Assembly (NCBI GenBank): GCA_963921825.1
Contig: OY997589.1
Location: 72,028,523 to 72,092,522, forward strand
Origin: Erodium maritimum
Taxonomy: Eukaryota; Streptophyta; Magnoliopsida; Geraniales; Geraniaceae
Length of the DNA stretch: 64,000 bases
Direction of reading: 5' to 3'
Part shown: in pieces, positions 33,624 through 43,545 of the stretch
Position numbering within the stretch: the stretch's first letter is position 1
Layout of the letters: each line of letters opens with the position of its first letter
Position numbers and translations under genes: made by a program
The notes under the pieces: model-generated
The model's database searches: none
What the model saw: the letters and a program-made list of their open reading frames with translations, nothing else
What the model was told of the DNA's origin: nothing

Positions 33624-34979
33624 TTTTTTTTATAAGCAAAACATTATATAAATCTCTCTCTTTTCAAAGTTCGAAAAAAAAGAAAAGAATAAATCTGAAT
33701 ACATGAAGGTAGTCTAGCTACAGAACTGAAAAAGATACCAACAACAAACTCGAGCATTAGCATGACAGTTCAGCCTCATGACTATCCCAACATGGGAGAA
33801 CAAAAGTCTAAAAACCGGATATGACAATCATATAAGCACAAGTGAAAACGGCTAAAAAATAGAGACTCTAACCCGAATTTAGCACCAAGAATCACAAAAA
33901 AGGGTCTAAAACCCATATTTGCCAACCATAAAGCTCTTTAAAGCTATCTGTCTTCCAAAGTAATCACCAAAGATCTTACCCGAATTTGAGGAGAAACTGT
34001 ATCTCATCGGCACCCCAACTCAGCGAATTAAAAGACAACGACACGCCGACGACCAACATCGCAAAACGGCATAGATAAATTAGTGCAAAAACACTGAAAC
34101 TCAAACCCCAAAAGAAGAAGGACATCTCGATTTCCAAGGCCTAAAGACCCGGGCCCTGCAACAAAGATAGAGTACAAAGAAAATCGAAACAGACCTAAAT
34201 CTAAGGAAGAGCAGGATTCCTACAAGCTACAAATAAAGCTTAAGGAGAGACAAGAACAAACCATCCGCGACGGCGAGTGACGAGGCCAGAAGAACAACGA
34301 ATTCGAGCTCGAAAACGCATCCCACGGTGAAACTGGACCACGACACCCGAAAGCCACCCCGAACATGTCCGGAAAATAGCCAAGCAACCTGCTGTGTCAG
34401 ACCCATGCGCTGGCCCAACAAGACCATGCCCAAGCGCTAGCCCAGGGACCCTGGCCAGGCCTAAGCCCGTAGCCCAAAAGCGCAGCGTCCCGACCAGCCG
34501 TGCACCAGAGCGTCCCGAGCCTGCAAAATCCGGTGAGCAACCGACGAGCAGTCCCGAACGGCTGAGCAGCGACCCACCACACGCACAGCAGCACCACGAG
34601 AGAGCTTCCACGCACGAGGAGGCGACAACAGCTCGACCACGAACCTCCGACTCGGGAAGAAGAACAGATCTGGAAAAAGACCTGAACCGCGCCCCAACCC
34701 AGCAACCACGAAGACACCGTACCCCTAAACCAGAAGGTCATCGTCGAGGGGGAGACGAACCCTAGACTTCAATCGCAACACTTCGGAGCAGAACTCAAGC
34801 GGACGGGAGGGAGAGGAAAGGGGAGGGGAAATGGGAGGGATGGCTTTGGATTTAGGGGAGAGGGGTCGTCGGCTACGTCCATGGTCGGAGGCCGCCGACA
34901 GAGACGGGAAGAAGGCGGCGGATAAGATTCGAGTATGAGATCAAAAGTGAAGCAGAGAGAAAGGGGGCTCTTTGTGTCT
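33624..34979 (-). mobile_element. ORF-less LINE derivative, duplication TAAGAAT(T/C)GGTA
   Basis: The 12-bp direct repeat at 33612-33623 and 34980-34991 (one mismatch) brackets 1,356 bp with a T8 run at its left inner edge. On the minus strand the order is a pyrimidine-rich leader, an ATG at about 34880 followed by a short Pro-rich frame (ADDPSPLNPKPSLPF), a GC-rich middle without a continuous frame, then an AT-rich 3' UTR and A tail. This is the layout of a LINE whose ORF1 start survives while the rest of ORF1 and all of ORF2 are missing. Confidence 0.78.
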
Positions 34980-34991
34980 TAAGAATCGGTA

Positions 34992-35385
34992 CTTGAAATG
35001 CTATATAATAGAAACAAACCATATAGATAGAATAAAGTGACCTATTTGGAGATTGAGGAGGAGGATGAACACAAAACTTAATTTATTTTTATAATTTGGT
35101 GGTCCATTGTTGAAACAATCCAGAACCATTAAATAAGGACAAAAACACAAGACCTAAGAAATTAGTCAATTACCAGTGACTATGCCTCTCACTACTAACA
35201 TTTGATACATTATAACATTGGATTAGAATTCGGGTTAAAATTAAGTTAGTATGTCGCAACGATTCATAAGTTTTAGGTATAAATTGAATACAGTTCGAAA
35301 TTTTGCATATTTACAAGTCATATTATTAATATATATTTTTAATAAATTTGAATTTTCCCTCAAAAATAAATAAATTTGAATTTTC
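34992..35385. other. AT-rich spacer without a gene
   Basis: Only low-complexity AT-rich sequence is seen, including two close AATAAATTTGAATTTT words near 35340-35385. Confidence 0.6.
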
Positions 35386-35855
35386 ATTCTTGACAGTCTA
35401 AGCCTCGGAAGTCTCCGCCTCCGTCTCGACAACCGCCTCGCTTTCCTCCCTGGCCTCCACCACCGCACCCTCTACCCACATGTCCATGTCTGTCTTTCAC
35501 CACTGATGATCACATGTTCGGTTTTACAACAACAGCAGAGCGTCGCTCTCGGGCGTCCCAGCGGTATTCAAGCCTCACTTTGAGCAGTGTTTCGTTAGTC
35601 GTCGTTACTTCTATTGTTCTTTGAATTTGGTTGTTAGTTCACTACTATTGTAGTCTGGTTTATCTTAGTTATTTCAATATTGTTCTAGTTCATTTGATTT
35701 GGTTGTCAGTTGTAGGCCGCCTTTATGGCAGTTCAACAAAACGTCTTAGACGTTTTCCAATAGATAGGGTTACTGTATTTGTCCCGTCAAGACTTTCAGG
35801 CATGTACTAACTCTCTTAAAGGAAATATATTGCACGTTTACTAAAAAAAAAACTA
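35386..35855 (+). mobile_element. Probable short LINE derivative with A tail
   Basis: A CT-rich, GC-rich beginning (GTCTCCGCCTCCGTCTCG) passes into TG-rich 3' UTR-like sequence and an A9 run at 35844-35852. The layout matches the other ORF-less LINE derivatives nearby. I could not find its target duplication, so the left border is approximate. Confidence 0.5.
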
Positions 35856-35934
35856 AAAAGACATGTCAATGAATGTATTTTAATTAAAACATCCATAATG
35901 TCGCTCCTTTATATTTTTATTAGGGTTTTACATG

Positions 35935-36815
35935 CGCTTTCAGTATAGTTGGCTGACATTCTCCATATCGTATCCGTTCCTCTCGACTCCAGTCCGATCG
36001 CTCTTCTTCGTCTCAATATCGTCGTTTTTACCTAACTCCGTCCTCGACAGCAACCCTTCTTTTAGTGGTTGCCTCCCCTGCTCCGCCCTTGCGTCACGCC
36101 TCATCGCCGTCAAATAACCCATCGTCGCCGCCATCCCGCTCCTCCCCATCGTTGAGCCCACAACCGATCCCCATCTCCGAGCAGCCCCTGCTACCTCTGC
36201 AGCCGCCATTGAAGTAGCCATCGATGTTCCCATTTCCTTGGCCTCCACCGATGCATGCGGAAAGCGTATAGATTCGATGTACTCCCGTTTTCTATACTTA
36301 CTGCATATTAAGCTTGCATTGGAACCAACTATATCGGATCATCTCTCCTGAGCAACCCCCGTCATCTCTGAAGCCTCCACCGGCCCGTCCATCTCTTTGG
36401 CCTCCGCCGTGGCACCCTTCTCGACCCCTCTCTCAATTTTGGGTCAGGCTAATCGATTGAGTATTTTTTTATTTTATCTGATTTCCTTTTTGTAGGGTCA
36501 ATGACTAGTGAACAAAGATTCAAGGGCTCTTCCTGGGAGGGAACCTTGATCACGAATATCCTCGCAATCCAACCGTCAAGTTCAGGTTCAGTCGCACTTC
36601 ACATGCAATCATGTAGAGTTTAGACAATACCTTGAGCAGTACTCACAGTTCCGTTTCCAACCCCACCCCTCTTCCTGCCTACTTATATGTCGATTTCATT
36701 ACCGTCTATGACATTTATATTGTATTAGAGTGATGTGTTCTGAGCCTTTCGGGGACTCTTTATTTACAGTGACTCATATAATTAATAAAATCCGTATCTT
36801 TTAAGTAAAAAAATG
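35935..36815 (+). mobile_element. LINE derivative, inverted relative of 31276-32135
   Basis: Sequence from about 36235 to 36560 matches the reverse complement of about 31830-31500, including the GGCCTCCACCGATGCATGCG region and the Pro/Ser-coding stretches. The 3' end ATAATTAATAAAATCCG followed by A7 corresponds to the tail of the other copy. Target duplications were not found. The pair forms an imperfect inverted repeat with about 4 kb between arms. Confidence 0.6.
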
Positions 36816-37143
36816 GGCCAAGATTAACTTTTAATTTGTATTCTAAGTGATACTCTTTTACAATTTTAAAAAATCATCAATAACATAAATGATAAATATG
36901 CGTAGTTCTGAAATTAATTTTATATTTATATTATAATCAAACGGTTCTACAATTTTTTTTAGCGGGTTCTACAAAAATTATGATTCATTGAATCCACATA
37001 TTCAAATGCTAGATTAATCTTAGTTTGTATTCTAAAACCAGAGTATGATCTTATGTAAAATATCGAATAGGTTTTTGAATTTATTTTATAATTAAAATTT
37101 CCCCTAAAAGTTTTAACTGCATGAATTGTGAATACAGATTTAT
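36816..37143. other. AT-rich spacer without a gene
   Basis: Low-complexity AT-rich sequence with no recognisable frame or repeat boundary. Confidence 0.6.
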
Positions 37144-37154
37144 TCATAAATAGA

Positions 37155-37832
37155 CTATTCTTTTTTTTTTGAACCAAAAGATTAGTTAATGATTAACAAA
37201 TCTTATAAACCAAACAACACATCTCGAACAGCATATGAGTTGCATCTATCGGTCGTTTTCAGAAACCTGAAGCTCGACCAGTGAGATGAATAATTCTAGA
37301 AAAGGCGACACAACGTCTTAATAGACAATGAATATCAAATCGATCTTTCTTATCGACTCTTCAAAGAGATACATCGAAAGAAAGACCCGACTGGACACGC
37401 CACCAAAAACAGTAGCCACACCTATCGGAGACCCGGTATTCTGGTAAGGGGGACACCAAAAAACAACCAACATACACAACCTAAATAACAAAAACAATAA
37501 TGACAAGCAAAAACTAATCGCGGTCGGCTTCCAGTGTCTTGGGCCAGAAGGGCTGCACCGTCGGGTGCAGATATGATTTGCTTGGGCCTGGTGCAGGGAT
37601 CTTGCCGGATAAACACGATAAGCAGGAACACGAATGAACAGATCAGACTGCGATGTTCCGACGGAAGGGGTCTGGCGCAAAGACAATACCGAAAAAGACG
37701 TCATCGTCGGAAAAAAAAAACAGAGAGTAGAGCTGACAACCAATCGTTGTCGTCGAAAGAATAAGGCTGGAGAAGGGGTCGGGCGATGGATAAGGGGGCG
37801 AAGAGGGGTAGTCTTGAGCTTCTACACACATG
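37155..37832 (-). mobile_element. Short LINE derivative, duplication TCAT(A/G)AATAGA
   Basis: The 11-bp direct repeat at 37144-37154 and 37833-37843 (one mismatch) brackets 678 bp with a T9 run near the left edge (37161-37169). No endonuclease or RT motif is present. The minus-strand open frame 37743-37318 has no recognisable domain. Confidence 0.65.
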
Positions 37833-37876
37833 TCATGAATAGATAAAGTTTGGAATCATAAAAAAAATTTAGAACT

Positions 37877-38257
37877 GGGTCTGCGTACCCTTACACTTTT
37901 GGGTCTGCGTACCCTTACACTTTTGGGTCTGCGTACCCCCTCTCTTTCAGGGTCTGCGTGCCCTTCCTCTCAAGGTCTGCGTACCCATTCATTTGCCATT
38001 AGGGTCTGCGTACCCTTTCACTCTGGGTCTACGTACCCATTCGCTCAGGGTCTGCGTACCCATTCGCTCAGGGTCTGCGTACCCATTCACTTTCACTCAG
38101 GGTCGGCGTACCCATTCACATTCACACTGGGTTTGCGTACCCATTCACGGGTATGTATACCCATTCACTTTTGGGCCTTCGTACCCATTCACTCAGGGTC
38201 TGTGTACCCTTTCACTACTGGGTCTGTGTACCCTCTCACTTCTGGGTCTGCGTACCC
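37877..38257. repeat. Minisatellite: 16 copies of GGGTCTGCGTACCC with variable spacers
   Basis: The 14-bp core, whose ends GGGT and ACCC are complementary, occurs 16 times in variant form. Pyrimidine-rich spacers of about 6-18 bases (CATTCACTCA-like) separate the copies. The array is open in two overlapping frames (Gly-Leu-Arg-Thr and Val-Cys-Val-Pro type repeats), which is a by-product. It follows directly after a LINE derivative. Confidence 0.92.
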
Positions 38258-39111
38258 ATCCTAGTTTACTGCTTTTCTTTTGTTTTCAAAACTTCCGCCT
38301 TCAATCTGTAGACAGACTCTAGACAGATTGTTTTTTGTAACCTTTTTCTTCCTCAGGAGAGGGTAATTTATCATATGCTTTCGCTGATAAAAAAAAAGCA
38401 TATAATTTAGATCAGACTCAATAACTTAAATATCTAGTTTATTAATCAAAGTGTAAATTTACCTTTTATACATAGAGAAAAGAAAGAAAGTGCATGAATT
38501 GTGAAGTTAGATTTATTCATAAAAGCCTTGTCGTCCTTTTTATCCAGTGAATATACAAAAAAGTGAACCGGAACTCATGTGAGTAGATTTGTAGTATTCA
38601 CGGGTTTGGGTTGGGAATATAAAAGAAAAGCAGAAAGTGCAACGCAACAATGCTTTTAAGCTGCTTTCATGGAGAAAAAGGAAGGTCGCCAAAAGCACTT
38701 TCTTATGTCTTGTAAGACCAAAAGTTGAAACCACTGTTCTGAGGACCACGAAAAGGAATCAAACTATATCATGTGTTTGTATATGTCCATACTATGTAAC
38801 GTGTGTGTCACTGTGTGGACTGTAAACATGATGAGAAAGTGAAGACAGCGATTTGGAGAAGCAGACAAGAAGAGTACATTGTATTAATATTGTATGTGTA
38901 TGTGTATCTGTAACAGTTATTAACAATCATGGGTTCATAGAACTATGTATTTGTGTATTCATGAGGGTTGTCTTTGGTAAAGAGACATCAAGTCTTCAAG
39001 GTTTTGGCTTTAGCATCAAATCCAGATTCATGTGGGTCTGACCATTAACTTGCTAGAAGAAAACAAGACAAGATATCCTGACATTGGTATCAAATCCATC
39101 TATGGAGATTC
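38258..39111. other. No gene; retroposon-type tail then unassigned sequence
   Basis: GCTTTCGCTGATAAAAAAAAA ends at about 38397 and looks like a LINE 3' tail in plus orientation. It may close an element that contains the minisatellite. From 38400 to 39111 the sequence is AT-rich with no convincing frame; copia-2 inserts at its right end. Confidence 0.4.
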
Positions 39112-39116
39112 ATGTA

Positions 39117-39268
39117 TGTTAGAATATGTTGTATAGGTGCAGCCCATGTGGCTCGTTAGGGTTAACATCGGGTTTAAGAAACCCTAGTGGTACAACACCA
39201 CTATATATACACATGCACATTGTAGGTTTTATTCATCAATTTTCAATACAATTCTACAATTGTTATCA
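39117..39268 (+). repeat. Copia-2 5' LTR
   Basis: 152 bp, TG...CA. CACTATATATACACATG near 39200-39216 is the likely TATA region. The PBS follows immediately. Confidence 0.95.
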
Positions 39269-39280
39269 TGGTATCAGAGC
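39269..39280 (+). other. Primer binding site, initiator tRNA-Met
   Basis: TGGTATCAGAGC directly abuts the 5' LTR and is the complement of the 3' end of plant initiator tRNA-Met. It primes minus-strand synthesis. Confidence 0.92.
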
Positions 39281-39314
39281 CTCTATCGCTCTAATATCGC
39301 TTCCGCTTCAGCCG

Positions 39315-40060
39315 ATGCCGCCGTTGTCGCCGCCGTCGCCGTCGACGTCGCCGTTCACCTTCGTGAACGTTGCTCGCTACTCTGTCGGCATCTCAGCCAC
39401 TGCTCCTGCTCCAGTCGCCACCTCCGACGAGCACAACAGCCGCCAACAACGAGATCCGTCCTCATCGCAGCCGCCGGCGAGGTGATCCCGAACGACCACG
39501 TCGCCGCCATTCCTCGTCGCTCCGTCGTCTCAGCTTCTCCCTGTGTCTTGACCCACGCAGCCAGAGTAACGCAACCGCAAGACGCCGCTGCCGCCAGCAC
39601 CTCGCGCAACCCGCCGCGAAAACACGTCAAACCTGCAACTTTCGAACGAAGGTTGAAGACGCGTGGAAGACACGCTCCCACGTGCCCCACGCGCACCTCT
39701 GCTGACAGCGTGCGTGGAAGACACGCGCCCACGCGCTCCCACGCGCACCTCTGCTGACAGCGTGCGTGGAAGACACGCGCCCACGCGCTCCCACGCGCAC
39801 CTCTCGCTGACTGCGTGCCACACACGCGCCGTTGACCGTTGACTTCAAAAAAAAAAACTAATCCTATTATTTCAGTGTCTTCTTTTCAGGTATTCTAATG
39901 AAGAAATTTGATATGAATCCCCACTGTACGTTCTGCAACAGATCTGGACATGTCTTAACTGAATGCAGAACTCATGCTCGTCACCTTTTGTCCTCAAACA
40001 ACCCTCTATGGGGTAACTCCAGGCCCTCTCCAAACTTTAAGGGGGGCGTGGGTCCCGTGG
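39315..40060 (+). pseudogene. Copia-2 gag remnant: start and zinc knuckle only
   Basis: An ATG near 39315 begins a short frame with FTFVNVARYSVGIS, reminiscent of the first residues of this copia gag group. The frame ends at a TGA near 39482. The capsid (UBN2) region is absent and replaced by GC-rich sequence with a tandem repeat. The nucleocapsid zinc knuckle CTFCNRSGHVLTECRTH survives at about 39922-39975. A frameshift in a G run near 40040 separates it from pol. Confidence 0.7.
39661..39816. repeat. Tandem repeat, about 3 x 52 bp, within copia-2 gag region
   Basis: Three units begin GCGTGGAAGACACGC and end CTGACAGCGT or a close variant. The units are rich in GCGTG and CACGC words that can pair. 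It lies where the capsid coding sequence would be. Confidence 0.88.
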
Positions 40061-43000
40061 GGATCATCGGCCTTCCAACAGGCCCAATGACAATATTGAT
40101 GCTCTCTTGGGTGACATACGAGCGCTTCTATCAGCTCACACTGCCTCGTCAGGTAGCTCATCCACTGTTGCTGCTACACCTGCCGTGTCTGCCAAATCTC
40201 CTGACATGACTGCTCTCTTGAGTGACATACGAGCGTTCCTATCAGCTCACACTGCCTCGTCAGGTAGCTCATCCACTACTACGCCAGGTAGCACATCCAC
40301 GTGGTATCTTGATTATGCTTGTTTCAATCATATGAGCCCGCAGTCAGATTTGCTCACATGTGTAACTCCGGTCACCAAGTCTCCGTCTATTCGTACTGCT
40401 GATAACTCCACTTTACTTGCCACACATTGTGGTACTGCAACCACAGACCAGCTATCACTACCGAATACCTTGCTTGTTCCATATTTGTCACTGAACCTTG
40501 TATCGGTTGGTCAATTGTGTGATTTGGGTTTTGACGTTAACTTTTCTGGTCGTACTTCTTCTGTTCTTGTGCAGGATCCACTGACGGGACAAATCCATGG
40601 GACAGGACGTAAAGTTGGTCGCCTGTTCGAACTCACCTCACTTGTGGTTCCCTCACCATCATCATCATCCTCGTCTACTTGTGGCGCTGTCGTCTCCGCC
40701 AATCTCTGGCACTCTCGCCTAGGTCATCCATCTTCCTCTCGTTTGCGTAGTCTTATTTCTAGTGGGTTGTTGGGGTCAGTTTCGCATAACTTTGATGATT
40801 GTGTGTCTTGTCAGCTTGCTAAACATCATAAACTGCCGTTTTCCCTTAATAATACTATTTCCTCTGCACCTTTTGATCTTGTTCATTCTGACTTGTGGGG
40901 AGCGGCACCTGTTCCGACCATGGGGGGGTCTCGGTGGTTTGTCATATTTGTTGATGATCATACTCGTTTTACTTGGATTTATCTCATGCATAATAAATCT
41001 GACTTCAACAAAATTTATTCTGAGTTTTCTGCCATGGTTCTCACACAATTCTCTAAAGTTATCAAAACACTGCGTATGGATAACGGCATGGAACTTAAAG
41101 AGTCATCCTTCCTTGCACAACTTGCTTCCACCGGTACTATCGTTCAGCGCTCCTGTCCTGGTACATCGCAACAAAATGGTCGAGCAGAACGCAAACATCG
41201 CCAAATTCTTAATACGGTCCGTGCTCTCACCATTGCAGCTGCCTGTCCTGAACGTTTTTGGGGGGAGGCTGCCCTCACAGCCGTCTACACCATCAACAGG
41301 GTTCCATCCCCAGTCATAGGTAACAAAACTCCTTACGAGTGTTTGTATGGTCGTCCTCCAGTTTATGATCTTCTTCGTGTCTTTGGGTGTGTCTGTTTTG
41401 TTCATCTACAACCTCATGAACGTACTAAACTTGAACCTCGTTCTCGTCTTTGTTGCTTTATTGGGTATGGGATCGAACACAAAGGGTACAGATGTTGGGA
41501 CCCGGTTTCCAAACATCTCCGCATTTCTCGCCATGTCACATTCTGAGAACATAAGATGTTTTCTTCCATGTCTTCCTTTCACATTCCCGAGTCTACTCCT
41601 TTCTTTTCTAATCCTGATATTGATCTGTTTTCTGATGATGATGAGGGTTCTCCCATTGAGCTAACTCCTGCAGGTGCTCCGACATCTCTGCCTCCTACCG
41701 TGGACCATGTTCCGCCAGAGGATCCTGTGCTAGAGAATCATGTGCTACCGACTCGACCACAACGTCATCGGCAACTCCCATCTCACCTCCAGGACTTTGA
41801 GGTAACCCTACCATCTCGTGTCGCTTCCATAATGTCCTCTGTATATGAGCCTGACACCTATCAGGAGGCTTGAACTAACCCCCTGTGGCAGCAAGCAATG
41901 ACTGAGGAACTACAGGCCATGGTGAAGACTCATACATGGGATCTGGTACCTTTACCTCAGGACAAACATGTGTTCGGTTCTAGATGGGTATACAAGGTGA
42001 AGACCAAGGCAGATGGTTCTATCGAGCGCTACAAGGCACGTATTGTGGCTCGTGGATTTACCCATGAACATGGGGTTGATTATGAGGAAACATTTGCTCC
42101 TGTTGCGAGACTCACTTCTGTTCGCACCATTCTTGTTGTTGCTGCTGGTCGACAGTGGGACGTTTTTCAAATGGACGTGAAGAATGCTTTTCTCAATGGA
42201 GATCTTACAGAGGAGGTTTATATGAAGCCCCCACCCGGCTATGAGCATCCCCCACACATGGTTTTCCGTTTGCGCAAATCCATTTATGGACTCAAGCAGG
42301 CTCCGCGGGGATGGTACTCCAAGTTCAGTAGTGCGATGGCAGTCTTTGGTTTCGTCTCCAGTCCGCACGACAGCTCCCTGTTTGTTCGTCGGACCTCTCG
42401 GGGTCATACTCTCTTACTTCTGTATGTGGATGATATGATCATTACTGGTGATGATGCTATCGGCATTGTGGATCTTAAGCGTCATCTAAGCGACCAGTTC
42501 GAGATGAAGGATTTGGGTCATCTCTCTTACTTTCTTGGTTTGGAGATTTCCTCTCTGTCCTCTGGTTATCTTTTGTCCCAAGCCAAGTATGCAGCTGAGC
42601 TCATCTCCAAGGGGGGACTAACCGATAGCAAGATCGCTTCCACTCCCATTGAAGCGAATGTCAAGTATCTTCCATCAAATGGTCAAGCTCTCGAGGATCC
42701 CACTTTATATCTCCGATTAGTTGGAGGGCTAGTATACCTCACTGTTACTAGGCCTGACATTGCATATGTTGTCCACATCGTCAGTCAGTTCATGTGCGCA
42801 CCTCGCACTACTCACTATGAGGTTGTTCTTCGGATCTTGCGCTATGTTCGAGGCACCTTAACACAAGGAATACATTTCTCTTATGGCTCACCTTTAGTCC
42901 TACAGGCCTATTCAGATGCAGATTGGGCAGGCGATCACACAGACCGACGATCTACCACAGGTTATTGTTTCTTTCTTGGTAACTCTCTGATTTCCTGGAG

Positions 43001-43376
43001 AAGTAAGAAACAAACAACCATTGCCCGTTCTAACAGGGAAGCTGAGTATCGAGCCCTTGATGATACTACTTCCGAACTCATATGGCTTCGTTGGTTACTA
43101 CATGACATGGGTGTTGTTCACAAGTCAGCCACTACCATTCATTGTGACAGTCAGAGTGCTATTCAGATTGCTCATAATGATGTCTTCCATGAACGCACCA
43201 AGCATATTGAGATCGATTGTCACTTTTTCAGACAACATCTCAGTCAGGGCACCCTCGCTCTCCGTTCTGTCTCCTCTAGCGATCAGATTGCAGATATCTT
43301 CACCAAGGCTTTAATCCCAGGAAAGTTCAAACCTTTAGTTGACAAACTCAACTTGGGTTCATTACCACCATCTTGA
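40061..43376 (+). pseudogene. Copia-2 pol: one frame with two in-frame TGA stops
   Basis: The polyprotein frame runs from before 40107 to TGA at 43374-43376. The protease site reads LDYACFNHM (about 40300), with Tyr where the family has Ser after the catalytic Asp. Pre-integrase HSRLGH...CVSCQLAKHH is at 40710-40830. The integrase core has HSDLWG, MDNGMEL and GTSQQNGRAERKH. The first TGA is at 41544-41546 and the second at 41871-41873, both in the integrase-RT linker. RT follows, with QMDVKNAFLNG, SIYGLKQAPRGWY and YVDD at 42423-42434, then RNase H (YSDADWAGD, HCDSQSAIQIA, ADIFTKALI). The reading phase is unchanged across both stops. Confidence 0.92.
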
Positions 43377-43380
43377 GTTT

Positions 43381-43388
43381 GAGGGGGG
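43381..43388 (+). other. Copia-2 polypurine tract
   Basis: GAGGGGGG directly precedes the 3' LTR and would prime plus-strand synthesis. Confidence 0.9.
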
Positions 43389-43540
43389 TGTTAGAATATG
43401 TTGTATAGGCCCAGCCCATGTGGCTCGTTAGGGTTAGCATCGGGTTTAGGAAACCCTAGTGGTACAACACCACTATATATACACATGTACATTGTAGGTT
43501 TTATTCATCAATTTTCAATACAATTCTACAATTGTTATCA
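43389..43540 (+). repeat. Copia-2 3' LTR
   Basis: 152 bp. By eye it differs from the 5' LTR at five bases, including GTGC versus GCCC near position 22 of the LTR. It is followed by the ATGTA duplication. Confidence 0.95.
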
Positions 43541-43545
43541 ATGTA

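Larger units (their letters stand above)
39117..43540 (+). mobile_element. Copia-2: complete Ty1/copia element with ATGTA duplication
   Basis: Two 152-bp LTRs (39117-39268 and 43389-43540, both TGTTAG...TTATCA) enclose a PBS, gag remnant, pol and PPT. ATGTA flanks it at 39112-39116 and 43541-43545. By eye the LTRs differ at five positions (about 97% identity), so the insertion is fairly recent. It is defective: the gag capsid region is missing, and pol has a frameshift and two in-frame stops. The structure is otherwise whole, so it could be mobilised only with proteins from a relative. Confidence 0.96.

Noticed and set aside
34240..34765. Frames of over 100 residues on both strands
   Set aside because: GC-rich composition keeps five frames open at once. 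They lie inside the LINE derivative 33624-34979 and show no domain.
37877..38257. CRISPR-like pattern of short palindromic repeats with variable spacers
   Set aside because: Cores are 14 bp and vary, spacers are about 6-18 bp and similar to each other, there are no cas genes and the genome is a plant.
37899..38322. Two overlapping open frames encoding Gly-Leu-Arg-Thr and Val-Cys-Val-Pro repeats
   Set aside because: They come from the minisatellite, whose core and spacer lengths happen to lack stops. No promoter, start context or domain supports a gene.
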